From QPJE01 sp051747745 (GTDB lineage Bacteria > Bacillota > Halanaerobiia > Halanaerobiales > Halanaerobiaceae), in assembly GCA_051747745.1 (NCBI GenBank), contig JBNJGL010000031.1, positions 1 through 26,676 on the forward strand: DNA of 26,676 nucleotides. Direction: 5' to 3'. Positions 7,989-15,889 of this stretch are shown here, piece after piece. The notes beneath the pieces are model-generated. The model did not search any database and was not told the DNA's origin. It was given only the letters and a program-made list of their open reading frames with translations. The position numbers were made by a program, and so were the translations under genes. Position 1 is the stretch's first letter; every line of letters starts with the position of its first letter.

Positions 7989-9311
7989 ATGAACATAAAG
8001 AAAAAAAGTTTAACACCAGCTCAATATTTAGTAAGAGGTTATTTTGTTGTAATTTTGCTGGGTTCAATACTCCTTATGCTTCCTATAGCTACAAATAATG
8101 GACAGGGGCTCGGTATTATCGATGCGGTTTTTACTGCTACTTCTGCTACCTGTGTAACCGGACTTATAGTAGTTAATACAAAAGAAGCTTTTACAATTTT
8201 TGGATCAACCGTAATTATGCTGATGATACAGATAGGTGGACTGGGTATTATGTCCATGTCAACCCTGTTTGCCTTCATTGTTGGCAAAAAAATCAGTTTA
8301 AAAGAACGTTTGATTATACAGGAAGATTTAAATCAGTATCAAATTTCGGGAATGGTAAGACTTGTACAGTATCTTTTAGGATTTACATTTGTAATTGAAG
8401 GAACAGGGGCGGCAATACTCTTTTTGCGCTTAAGTCAGGACTATACTTTTTGGAAAGCAGTTTATTTATCTGTGTTTCATGCTGTATCTGCTTTTAATAA
8501 TGCCGGGTTTGATCTTTTTGGAAACAGTCTGGAAAGTTTTACCGGTGATATTACCATTAATTTTGTAATAATGATACTTATCATTCTCGGTGGAATAGGA
8601 TTTGGAGTAATGCTGGAAACATACAAAAGAATCAAATTTAAGAAAGCCACCCTGCAGACAAAAATTGTTGTTGTAATTACACTTGCTCTTTTAGTATTTG
8701 GATTTATTGTAATGTTTGCTCTTGAATATAATAACACCATGGAGGGGCTGCCGCTGCTGGATAAGGTTTTATCAGCTATGTTTTTATCTGTAACCCCAAG
8801 AACAGCAGGGTTTAATACAGTTCCTACAGGTGCTTTAAGACAGTCATCACTGTTTATAATAATTATTTTAATGTTTATTGGTGCTTCACCAGGTTCAACC
8901 GGTGGAGGAATTAAAACAACTACTTTTGGTGTAATGCTTGTAACTTTAAAGAGCATGATTACTGGAAAAGAAGATATGGAAGTTTACAACAGGCGTTTTG
9001 AACGACATATTGTATATAAAGCATTTACTATAACTATGCTTGCCGGTGCACTGGTCTTATTAGTTACAACTCTGATTTTAATAATAGAAGATTTTCAGTT
9101 TATAGATGTATTATTTGAAACAGTATCTGCATTTGGAACTGTTGGCCTTTCTACCGGTATTACAGGTCAGCTTTCCAAGCTGAGCAGAGTTTTGATAACA
9201 ATAACAATGTTTGCCGGAAGAGTTGGACCACTCACACTTGCAGTAGCTTTTGGAGAAAAACAGATTAAGGGTATATATCATTATCCAACAGAAAAAGTTA
9301 TGGTCGGTTAA
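7989..9311 (+). CDS. ktrB: Potassium uptake channel subunit KtrB
   Basis: A 440-residue integral membrane protein of the Trk/Ktr/HKT superfamily that forms the Na+-dependent K+ translocation path of the KtrAB system. All four pore-loop filter segments are seen: TSATCVTGL (51-59), SAFNNAGF (167-174), TPRTAGFN (269-276) and SAFGTVGLS (380-388), each with the key glycine. The glycine-rich intramembrane motif GASPGSTGGGIKT (298-310), which gates the pore in this family, is intact. Length matches KtrB and is shorter than TrkH. A GGGGAGAAG ribosome site precedes the ATG. It is the first gene of the riboswitch-controlled operon, followed by its regulator ktrA after 43 bases. Confidence 0.96.
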   Translation: MNIKKKSLTPAQYLVRGYFVVILLGSILLMLPIATNNGQGLGIIDAVFTATSATCVTGLIVVNTKEAFTIFGSTVIMLMIQIGGLGIMSMSTLFAFIVGKKISLKERLIIQEDLNQYQISGMVRLVQYLLGFTFVIEGTGAAILFLRLSQDYTFWKAVYLSVFHAVSAFNNAGFDLFGNSLESFTGDITINFVIMILIILGGIGFGVMLETYKRIKFKKATLQTKIVVVITLALLVFGFIVMFALEYNNTMEGLPLLDKVLSAMFLSVTPRTAGFNTVPTGALRQSSLFIIIILMFIGASPGSTGGGIKTTTFGVMLVTLKSMITGKEDMEVYNRRFERHIVYKAFTITMLAGALVLLVTTLILIIEDFQFIDVLFETVSAFGTVGLSTGITGQLSKLSRVLITITMFAGRVGPLTLAVAFGEKQIKGIYHYPTEKVMVG

Positions 9312-9354
9312 TTATAAATTTTATATTTACTTAAATTTTCTGGAGGTTGTAGAG

Positions 9355-10008
9355 ATGAAACAGTTTATTGTAATAGGTTTAGGACGTTTTGGATCAAGTG
9401 TGGCAGTAACTTTATCTGAAAATGGTTATGATGTACTTGCAATTGATAGTGATCGGGATAAAGTTCAGGCCATTACTGATAAGGTTACCCATGCCGTAAG
9501 TGCAGATGCAACAGATGAAAACACCTTAAAGACACTGGGAGTTGGTAATTTTGATGTGGCTGTTGTCAGCATAGGTGATAATATTTCTGCCAATGTGCTG
9601 TGTACACTAATTTTAAAAGAATTACTTGTCCCCTATGTAATTGTCAAATCTCCACACAGTCTGCACGGTAAAGTTCTTACCAAAGTAGGTGCGGATAGAG
9701 TTGTCTATCCAGAAAGAGATATGGGAGCGCGTATCGCCCATAATCTTATATCTTCCAATGTACTGGATTATATTGAATTTGCTCCAGAATATGGTGTGCT
9801 GGAGATAGTTCCTGTAGAAAATATGGTGGGAAAAACATTAAGAGAAATAGGTTTTAGATCTAAATTTGATGTCAATGTAATGGCAATAAAAAGAGGGGAA
9901 GATTTGCTGGTATCTCCTGGAGCAGAAGATAAGATTACTGAAGGAGATAGGATTGTACTGATGGGAAAAAATAATAGTCTCGAAAAAATCAGAGATTATA
10001 ATGGATAG
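9355..10008 (+). CDS. ktrA: Potassium uptake regulatory RCK subunit KtrA
   Basis: A 217-residue cytoplasmic protein with an N-terminal RCK_N Rossmann domain (about 1-125) and a C-terminal RCK_C domain (about 135-217). KtrA proteins form an octameric ring that binds ATP, ADP or NAD(H) and gates KtrB. The nucleotide motif GLGRFG (G8-x-G10-x-x-G13) and the acidic residue D31 at the end of strand 2 are present. In S. aureus, c-di-AMP binds the RCK_C domain and inhibits uptake. The open frame extends upstream into ktrB (to 9250), but ATG 9355 is chosen because a GGAGG at 9342-9346 lies at proper distance and the protein then begins at the first beta strand. Confidence 0.95.
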   Translation: MKQFIVIGLGRFGSSVAVTLSENGYDVLAIDSDRDKVQAITDKVTHAVSADATDENTLKTLGVGNFDVAVVSIGDNISANVLCTLILKELLVPYVIVKSPHSLHGKVLTKVGADRVVYPERDMGARIAHNLISSNVLDYIEFAPEYGVLEIVPVENMVGKTLREIGFRSKFDVNVMAIKRGEDLLVSPGAEDKITEGDRIVLMGKNNSLEKIRDYNG

Positions 10009-10036
10009 ATAATGACGTATATTCAGGAGGCTTATC

Positions 10037-11860
10037 ATGCGAATAAAAACACTGAAAGGGAAAATACTTCTCGGTTTTGCAGTTATGATAATTATTATTG
10101 CCGGGGTAACTGGCTGGAGTATTTATAATTTTGAAATTTTATCTAATGCTATCAATGATATTATGGTGGAAAATTATAGAAGTATTAAGGCCAGTGAAAG
10201 TATGGTTGAATCTATTGAGCGGCAGGACAGTGCTCTACTATTAATGCTCCGCTCGCCAGAAGAAAAAGGTCAGGAAATTTTCAGAAAAAATGAAAAGGAA
10301 TTTTATACCTGGCTTGCAAGAGCAGAAGACAATATTACAATTGATGGTGAAGGTGAATTTTTAAATAAGATTAGTGATAATTATTACAAATTTATTTCAG
10401 ATTTTGATAGATTTTATAATGCCGAAGAAGATGAGCGGTGGAATGTCTACAATCAGGAACTTCTGCCTACATTTACACAAATAAAGGATGATATTAGAGG
10501 ACTTAGAGAATTGAACAGGCAGGCAATGGTGGATGCACAGCAGAATGCCAACAGTAGAGCAAATCAGGCGATTATGTATACTGTCATTTTAGCTTTATCT
10601 GTTATTATCTTTTCTCTAATTTTTGCACTTTATTTAACCAAGCAGATATTGAGACCGATCAAAGAACTGGAAAAAGGTATAAAAAAGGTAGCAGATCGGA
10701 ATTTTCAGCAGAAAGTTCAAGTTGCTTCTGAAGACGAAATTGGAGTACTTGCCGATGAGTTTAATGAAATGATTTCTAAACTTCAGGAATATGAAAAAAT
10801 AAATATCAAAAAACTTTTAATGGAAAAAGAAAAATCCGAAGCTGTAGTTAATAATCTTTCTGGCCCACTGATTGTTACTGATAAAGACAGCAAAATAGTG
10901 TTAATTAATCAGGCAGCTAAAGATCTATTTTCAATAGAAAAAGATGTAATTGATGCACATTTTTTGGAGGCTATACAGTCAGAAAAACTTTTTGAATATA
11001 TTAAGGAGCCGGGAGAAAAAGAAGAAAATACTATATTAGTAAAGAAAGACAATCAGGAAAAACATTATAAAGTATCTACCAATCAGGTGGTTGATGAGGA
11101 AGAAGGCTATCAGTTTACTGTAACCCTGCTTGAGGATATTACACGGTTAAAAGAAATAGATAATATGAAATCAGAATTTGTATCCACAGTATCACATGAA
11201 TTTAGAACACCATTAACTTCTATGAATATGGGGTTGAGTATGGTTATTAATGGTGATACAGGAAAATTAAACGAAGAACAGCAGGAACTTTTGGAAGCTG
11301 CTTATGAGGATGTAGAACGGCTGACAGAACTTGTTAATGATCTGCTGGATCTTTCTAAAATTGAATCTGGCAGAATTGAGATGGAATTTGATAAAACGGA
11401 TGTAAATAATTTAATAGAAAAAACGCTGGATCCATTTTATCGCCAGGCTGAGGAGAAAAATATTGAGCTTAAATTTAATAAAGCTGATGAAAATATTTTT
11501 GCCTGGGCTGATCCTGGTAAAATAAGCTGGGTTATTTCCAACCTGGTTGGTAATGCACTGAGGTATGCAGACGAAGGTGCTATACAGATTGATACAGAAG
11601 TTAAGGGAAGAAGGATTTTAATCTCTGTAGAAGATAATGGCCCTGGAATTCCGACAGAATATCAGAAAAAAATATTTGATAAGTTTGTCAGGGCCGGCAA
11701 TGATAAAGACGAAAAAAGTGGTACAGGGCTGGGTCTGGCAATAGCAAAAGAAATAATAACAGCTCATAATGGAAGAATCTGGGTAGAAAGTGAAGAGGGA
11801 GAAGGTTCTAAATTCTCCTTTTACATCCCAAGATTTGGTTATCAGGAGGAAGAAAAATGA
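10037..11860 (+). CDS. Membrane sensor histidine kinase (HAMP-PAS-HisKA-HATPase)
   Basis: A 607-residue sensor kinase. Membrane helices at about 9-29 and 178-200 enclose an external domain of about 150 mostly helical residues, resembling the four-helix sensor type. A HAMP linker (about 201-254), a PAS domain (about 265-370), the HisKA domain with phosphoacceptor H387 in STVSHEFRTPLTSM, and a HATPase domain with N box (NLVGNALRYA), G1 (EDNGPGIP) and G2 (GTGLGLAIAKE) follow. All catalytic motifs look intact. It has an AGGAGG site, starts 28 bases after ktrA, and its stop overlaps the next receiver gene by four bases (ATGA). It resembles WalK/PhoR-like kinases in layout, not KdpD. Its signal is unknown; position inside a K+ transporter operon suggests an osmotic or ionic stimulus. 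Confidence 0.93.
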   Translation: MRIKTLKGKILLGFAVMIIIIAGVTGWSIYNFEILSNAINDIMVENYRSIKASESMVESIERQDSALLLMLRSPEEKGQEIFRKNEKEFYTWLARAEDNITIDGEGEFLNKISDNYYKFISDFDRFYNAEEDERWNVYNQELLPTFTQIKDDIRGLRELNRQAMVDAQQNANSRANQAIMYTVILALSVIIFSLIFALYLTKQILRPIKELEKGIKKVADRNFQQKVQVASEDEIGVLADEFNEMISKLQEYEKINIKKLLMEKEKSEAVVNNLSGPLIVTDKDSKIVLINQAAKDLFSIEKDVIDAHFLEAIQSEKLFEYIKEPGEKEENTILVKKDNQEKHYKVSTNQVVDEEEGYQFTVTLLEDITRLKEIDNMKSEFVSTVSHEFRTPLTSMNMGLSMVINGDTGKLNEEQQELLEAAYEDVERLTELVNDLLDLSKIESGRIEMEFDKTDVNNLIEKTLDPFYRQAEEKNIELKFNKADENIFAWADPGKISWVISNLVGNALRYADEGAIQIDTEVKGRRILISVEDNGPGIPTEYQKKIFDKFVRAGNDKDEKSGTGLGLAIAKEIITAHNGRIWVESEEGEGSKFSFYIPRFGYQEEEK

Positions 11861-12237
11861 GGAAGATACTGCTGGTAGATGATGAAAAAAATATAAGGCT
11901 TGTTGTTGGTAAAAGCCTTGAAAAAGCTGGATATGATGTAATATATGCAGTAGATGGAGTTGATGCAGTAGAAAAAGCAAATGAAACAAACCCTGATCTG
12001 GTTCTGCTGGATCTGAGGCTTCCCAAAATGAACGGATTTCTTGTTCTGGAAGCTTTAAAAAGTGATGCTGCAACCGAAGAGATTCCTGTTGTAATTGTTT
12101 CGGCACTTTCGGAAGAAGATGATATACAGAAAACCATCTCACTTGGTGCTGAAGATTTTCTGGTAAAACCGATAAATCAAAGTGATTTATTGAGTGCTGT
12201 GGAAAAGAATATAAGGGAGGAAGAAGAAAATGAATAA
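11857..12237 (+). CDS. Single-domain response regulator (receiver only)
   Basis: A 126-residue CheY-like receiver with no output domain. The acidic pair D8-D9, phosphoacceptor D52 in LVLLDLRLP, S82 in the Thr/Ser switch position and K104 in DFLVKP are all present, so it should accept phosphate. The gene overlaps the kinase gene by four bases and the next regulator gene by eight, making it the natural partner of that kinase. Without a DNA-binding domain it must act as a relay or bind another protein. Genes for RCK proteins and TrkH follow directly. Confidence 0.92.
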   Translation: MRKILLVDDEKNIRLVVGKSLEKAGYDVIYAVDGVDAVEKANETNPDLVLLDLRLPKMNGFLVLEALKSDAATEEIPVVIVSALSEEDDIQKTISLGAEDFLVKPINQSDLLSAVEKNIREEEENE

Positions 12238-12925
12238 AAAAATTTTAATAGTTGATGACGAAAAAAATATAAGATTAACTTTGAAGACGGCTCTAAAAAA
12301 TGCCGGTTATGAAGTTGAAACTGCGGTTAATGGAGAAGATGGGCTGGCAAAGGTAAAGGAAGATGATTTCCCTGTAATACTGCTGGATATGAAGATGCCC
12401 GGTATTGATGGTATTCAATTTTTGCAGGAACTAAATAATAAAGAAATTGAAACAAAAGTAATAATGATAACAGGATATGGAAGTGTTGAAACTGCAGTTG
12501 AAACTCTTAAACTCGGAGCGATAGATTATCTGCGCAAACCCTTTAAACCAGAAGAGATTATTGAAATAGTTGAAGATGTATTTAAAAGATATGAGCTGGA
12601 AAATACCGAAAAAGAAGTCGAGAGTTTTGAGGATTATATAATTTTAGCTAAAAATGCAATTAATAAAAGAAATTTTTCTAAGGCAAAAGAAATGCTGCAG
12701 AAGGCTACTTCAGAGAATTCAGAAAAACCTGAGCCTTTTAATCTGCTGGGTATTATATATGAGATGCAGCACAAACAACCTGAAGCTATGAAAATGTACA
12801 GAGCTGCACTGGCTCTTGATCCATCATATAAGCCGGCAAACGACAATATTGAAAGAGCTGGAGAAAGTATGGGCTCTGTGGATATAGACAGTATGAATCT
12901 CGGAGACGAGGAAAGGGAGGAATAG
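12230..12925 (+). CDS. Response regulator with receiver and TPR domains
   Basis: A 231-residue protein. The receiver (about 1-118) has D9-D10, phosphoacceptor D53 in ILLDMKMPG, T81 and K103 in YLRKPF. A linker leads to two TPR-like helix pairs at about 135-168 and 169-202; the second fits the TPR consensus well (NLLGIIYEMQ... ALALDP). The tail is acidic (about 212-231). There is no DNA-binding domain, so the likely output is a protein contact through the TPR region. The gene starts within the end of the previous receiver and its stop codon TAG abuts the ATG of the following RCK gene, so all are translated as a coupled unit. Confidence 0.9.
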   Translation: MNKKILIVDDEKNIRLTLKTALKNAGYEVETAVNGEDGLAKVKEDDFPVILLDMKMPGIDGIQFLQELNNKEIETKVIMITGYGSVETAVETLKLGAIDYLRKPFKPEEIIEIVEDVFKRYELENTEKEVESFEDYIILAKNAINKRNFSKAKEMLQKATSENSEKPEPFNLLGIIYEMQHKQPEAMKMYRAALALDPSYKPANDNIERAGESMGSVDIDSMNLGDEEREE

Positions 12926-13345
12926 ATGTTTATTGTTATAATTGGATCCGGGCGGACAGGTTCTCTTCTTGCCGGGAATCTGTCCAGATCTGGCCATGAA
13001 ATTGTAGTTGTTGAAAAAAGAGCTGCTTCCTTTACTCTTCTGCCGGTGGATTTCTCCGGATTTCAGATAAAAGGAGATGCTATGGAAAATGATGTTTTAA
13101 AAGAGGCGAGGATAGAGTCCGCTGATCTTGTTATAGTAACTACTGGAAATGACCAGGTGAATTATCTTGTAACTCAAATGGCAAAAGAAAACTTTGATGT
13201 TCCCAGAGTACTGGTTAGAACAATTGATCCTGCGGTAGAAGATATGTATAAAAATGTAGATAGAGTAGAAATATTTTCTCAAATTTCTCTCCTGGCTGAG
13301 AATATTATAAGCAAAATTGATAAGGAAGGAATGAGATTAGAGTGA
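12926..13345 (+). CDS. Half-size TrkA-like protein, RCK_N domain only
   Basis: A 139-residue protein made of one Rossmann-type RCK_N domain. The nucleotide-binding motif GSGRTG (G7-x-G9-x-x-G12) and the acidic residue E30 at the end of strand 2 are intact, as is the GDA loop followed by LKEARIESADLVIVTTGND. It ends where a normal TrkA repeat would continue with an RCK_C domain of about 80 residues. The start codon follows the previous stop codon without any gap, and its own stop overlaps the GTG start of the next RCK gene by four bases. It probably assembles with that protein to regulate the TrkH channel encoded next; this is inference from context. Confidence 0.9.
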   Translation: MFIVIIGSGRTGSLLAGNLSRSGHEIVVVEKRAASFTLLPVDFSGFQIKGDAMENDVLKEARIESADLVIVTTGNDQVNYLVTQMAKENFDVPRVLVRTIDPAVEDMYKNVDRVEIFSQISLLAENIISKIDKEGMRLE

Positions 13346-14001
13346 ATATCATCTTAGTTGGAGGTGGTAAATTAATTTACCATCTTGCCAAAAAATTAAT
13401 CTCAAAAGGTCATTTCATTACAATTATAAATAAAGATCGAGAACTTGCTGCTGATCTATCTAAAGATATAAATGGTACAATAGTTTTTGGCGATGCATCA
13501 GAAAAAATGGTCCTGGAAGATGCTGGTGCATATAAAGCTGATGTTTTAGTTTCATTGACACAAAAAGATCATAATAATTTATTTATCTGTAAGATGGCTA
13601 AAGAATATTTTGGAGTTAAAAGAACTACTGCTCTTGTAAATAATCCAGAAAATGAAAATTTATTTAATAAACTTGGTATCAACAGTATTTTTAATATAAC
13701 TGATCTAATTAGTTCTCTAATAGAACAGAGTGTTTCTTCTGATAATATTAACAATTTGACCATGATAGAAGATGGGAAGCTGAGTATATTTGAAGTAGAG
13801 GTTGAAGAAAATTCTGCAGCTGCAGGAAAAGAAATTAAAGAGATTGATCTGCCTCTTACCATTATTTTGGGAGGAATTATCAGAAATGGAGAAATACAGA
13901 TACCAAGAGGTGGCTCTAAAATTGAAGTTGGAGATAAAATAGTTATTATTTCTCTGCCTGAAGAGCAGGCTGAGGCAATTAAAGTTTTTGGTGGTGAATA
14001 A
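13342..14001 (+). CDS. trkA: TrkA-family regulatory protein with RCK_N and RCK_C domains
   Basis: A 219-residue RCK protein with a Rossmann domain (about 1-120) and an RCK_C domain (about 135-215; its core reads EIDLPLTIILGGIIRNGEI followed by GDKIVII). The nucleotide motif is altered: GGGKLI (7-12) has Ile in place of the third glycine of GxGxxG, so NAD(H) binding may be weakened or changed. The GDAS loop is kept. Translation starts at GTG 13342 inside the stop of the preceding half-size RCK gene, with an AAGGAAGG site upstream. It most likely forms the regulatory ring of the TrkH encoded two bases downstream, possibly together with the half-size protein. Confidence 0.92.
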   Translation: MNIILVGGGKLIYHLAKKLISKGHFITIINKDRELAADLSKDINGTIVFGDASEKMVLEDAGAYKADVLVSLTQKDHNNLFICKMAKEYFGVKRTTALVNNPENENLFNKLGINSIFNITDLISSLIEQSVSSDNINNLTMIEDGKLSIFEVEVEENSAAAGKEIKEIDLPLTIILGGIIRNGEIQIPRGGSKIEVGDKIVIISLPEEQAEAIKVFGGE

Positions 14002-14003
14002 AT

Positions 14004-15491
14004 GTGAACTATAAAGATCTGCTTGTTTCAAGATATTTTTTAATCTTTAAATATACAGGTATGATAATAATGTTTGCCGGTGCGGCAATTTTATCACCAC
14101 TTTTAGTTCTGTTTGCCTATCCGGAAGAAATAAATTATAGTTTTTATTTTATTTCAGCCGGTGGTCTTGCTGTTTTAACCGGTCTGCTGCTTTATATTTA
14201 TGGAATAAAAAATAAAAAAGAAGATGTAGAACTATCTTTAAATGAGGGAAGTCTTATTGTAATATTTTCCTGGCTTGGTGCAATTGTTTTTTCAGCAGTA
14301 CCCTTTGTCAGTGGACTGGGTATGAGCTGGAGTCATGCTGTTTTCGAAGTGGTAAGTGGGTGGACAACAACCGGTCTTTCCCTTGTTGATGTTACAGAAG
14401 CTCCCCGAATATTTCTTCTCTGGAGAAGTATTATGCAGTTTTTTGGTGGTGCCGGTCTGGCAGTAATTGCACTCTCCTATCTTTTACCGGTTCATGGAAT
14501 GGGATTATATATGGCGGAAGCCAGAAGTGATAAACTTCTTCCCCATGTAAAGAGATCGACTTTAATGATTATGCGGATTTATACATTTTATACTTTAGTA
14601 GGTATTTTTTTATATTATATTTCTGGAATGGGTTTATTTGATTCTGTCAACCACTCTATGGCTGCCATATCAACTGGTGGGTTTTCTACTCAGGCTGACA
14701 GTATTGGTCATTATAACAGCCTTTCGATTGAAATTGTTACAATTATACTTATGTTTCTCGGTACAATAAATTTTGCCACACATTATACTCTTTTAAAAGG
14801 TAAAGTGAAAACTTTTTTTAAAAATGCAGAAATAAGATTTATGATAACTTCACTTCTGCTTTTAACTCCAGTAATTATGTTTTTTTCTTTAGATATAATC
14901 TATCCTTATCTGGGAGATAATTTAAGGCAGTCTTTTTTTCAGCTGGTAACTGCACTTTCGACAACTGGTTTTTCTACAATTTCATTTACTGGCTGGCCCG
15001 TTTTTGCTAATTTTATAATCATTCTGCTAATGCTTGTTGGTGGTGGAACTGGTTCTACTGCAGGTGGTATTAAACAGTACAGAGTTTATTTGATAATAAA
15101 ATCTATTTATTGGGAGATCAAAGAACAGTTTTTGCCGAGAAGGTATGTGAGCAGCAATTATCTCTGGAGGGGAGAAAGTAAATTTTACGTAAAAAGTGAG
15201 CATGTACAGAGAGTGGCAAATTATATTATACTGTATCTTTTAACTTTTTTTGTAGGAGTTGGTATTTTTACTGCCCATGGATATACTCTGCTCGAAAGCA
15301 TGTTTGAATTTGGTTCTGCTCTTGGGACGGTCGGTCTGTCAATAGGAATTACAGGTTTAGATACTCCATTAATGGTAATATGGACTGAAACTATAGGAAT
15401 GTTCCTGGGAAGGCTGGAATTTTTAATTATTCTTTATGCAGGTATTAAATTGTTTAAAGATGGAGTTTATATCAGCCGCCATAAAAATTAG
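14004..15491 (+). CDS. trkH: Trk potassium transporter membrane subunit TrkH
   Basis: A 495-residue K+ transporter subunit with about ten membrane segments. Filter loops of the four pore repeats are recognisable: VSGWTTTGLSL, MAAISTGGFSTQ, TALSTTGFSTI and SALGTVGLSIGITG, and the gating stretch GGGTGSTAGGIK is present. It is longer than the KtrB of the same operon by an N-terminal pair of helices, as expected for TrkH. The start is GTG at 14004: the ATG two bases earlier is followed at once by TGA, so it cannot be used. An upstream GGTGGTG inside trkA could serve as ribosome site. It is the last gene of the operon that begins with ktrB. No convincing terminator follows. Confidence 0.95.
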   Translation: MNYKDLLVSRYFLIFKYTGMIIMFAGAAILSPLLVLFAYPEEINYSFYFISAGGLAVLTGLLLYIYGIKNKKEDVELSLNEGSLIVIFSWLGAIVFSAVPFVSGLGMSWSHAVFEVVSGWTTTGLSLVDVTEAPRIFLLWRSIMQFFGGAGLAVIALSYLLPVHGMGLYMAEARSDKLLPHVKRSTLMIMRIYTFYTLVGIFLYYISGMGLFDSVNHSMAAISTGGFSTQADSIGHYNSLSIEIVTIILMFLGTINFATHYTLLKGKVKTFFKNAEIRFMITSLLLLTPVIMFFSLDIIYPYLGDNLRQSFFQLVTALSTTGFSTISFTGWPVFANFIIILLMLVGGGTGSTAGGIKQYRVYLIIKSIYWEIKEQFLPRRYVSSNYLWRGESKFYVKSEHVQRVANYIILYLLTFFVGVGIFTAHGYTLLESMFEFGSALGTVGLSIGITGLDTPLMVIWTETIGMFLGRLEFLIILYAGIKLFKDGVYISRHKN

Positions 15492-15539
15492 TTAATTAAT
15501 TTTTGTTTAAGTAATTTTAAAACAGAATATTTTGTTTGC

Positions 15540-15658
15540 AGCTTAATTTCAGCACCGCTGAAAGTGGGGGACCCAATTTTTGGGGCTAATCTTTGATCAG
15601 GAGAGAGACCTTTTACTCTTAGCCCGTCAGCTAACCTCATCAGCTTATAAAAGGTAGA
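15540..15658 (+). ncRNA. c-di-AMP riboswitch (ydaO/yuaA type), second copy, upstream of kdp
   Basis: The same conserved blocks occur as in the copy upstream of ktrB: GTGGGGGACCC, TTTTTGGGGCTAATC, a GAGAGAGACC arm with its partner, AGCCCGTCAGCTAACCTC and the downstream TATAAAAGG segment. A short outer pairing of AGCT (15540-15543) with AGCT (15642-15645) closes the aptamer. Variable hairpins differ from the first copy, so this is not a recent duplicate. The gene after it is kdpF, so Kdp expression should fall when c-di-AMP is high. The promoter is less clear; a weak TTGTTT (15503-15508) and GAATAT (15525-15530) are the best candidates. Confidence 0.94.
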
Positions 15659-15718
15659 TCTGGATTAATATTTATTTTATATATTTTCCCTTTCTGTTAT
15701 TTTAATTACTTTTATAAG

Positions 15719-15752
15719 CCACTTCAGCTATCTGCTGTTGTGGTTTTTTTAA
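15719..15752 (+). terminator. Intrinsic terminator of the second c-di-AMP riboswitch
   Basis: CCACTTCAGC (15719-15728) pairs with GCTGTTGTGG (15734-15743) around a 5-base loop. Two central T-T mismatches split the stem into 4+4 pairs. A run of seven T follows. The bases between the aptamer and this hairpin (15659-15718) are AT-rich and hold no gene. Confidence 0.8.
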
Positions 15753-15784
15753 TATAAAAAATTGTGATATAGGGGTGGTGTTAA

Positions 15785-15874
15785 ATGGATATTGGTAATA
15801 TTATTTTAGCATTGGTGACAATTTTTGTTTTTGGATATCTAACTTATGTATTATTTTTTCCAACAAAGTTCTAA
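15785..15874 (+). CDS. kdpF: Potassium-transporting ATPase small subunit KdpF
   Basis: A 29-residue single-helix membrane peptide too short for most gene finders. Translation from ATG 15785 gives a start MDIGNIILALVTIFVFGYL, then a short tail ending FPTKF, matching the usual KdpF pattern of one hydrophobic helix with a P-x-K-F type end. In the Kdp complex KdpF stabilises the KdpABC assembly in the membrane. An AGGGGTGG ribosome site (15771-15778) precedes it, and kdpA follows after 15 bases. Position between the riboswitch and kdpA confirms the call. Confidence 0.92.
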   Translation: MDIGNIILALVTIFVFGYLTYVLFFPTKF

Positions 15875-15889
15875 AAGGATGGTGAAAAA

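Noticed and set aside
9250..9354. Upstream extension of ktrA overlapping the end of ktrB
   Set aside because: The extra 35 residues match no RCK protein, and GGAGG at 9342-9346 fits ATG 9355.
14002..14004. ATG as the trkH start
   Set aside because: It is followed directly by TGA; only the overlapping GTG at 14004 opens the trkH frame.
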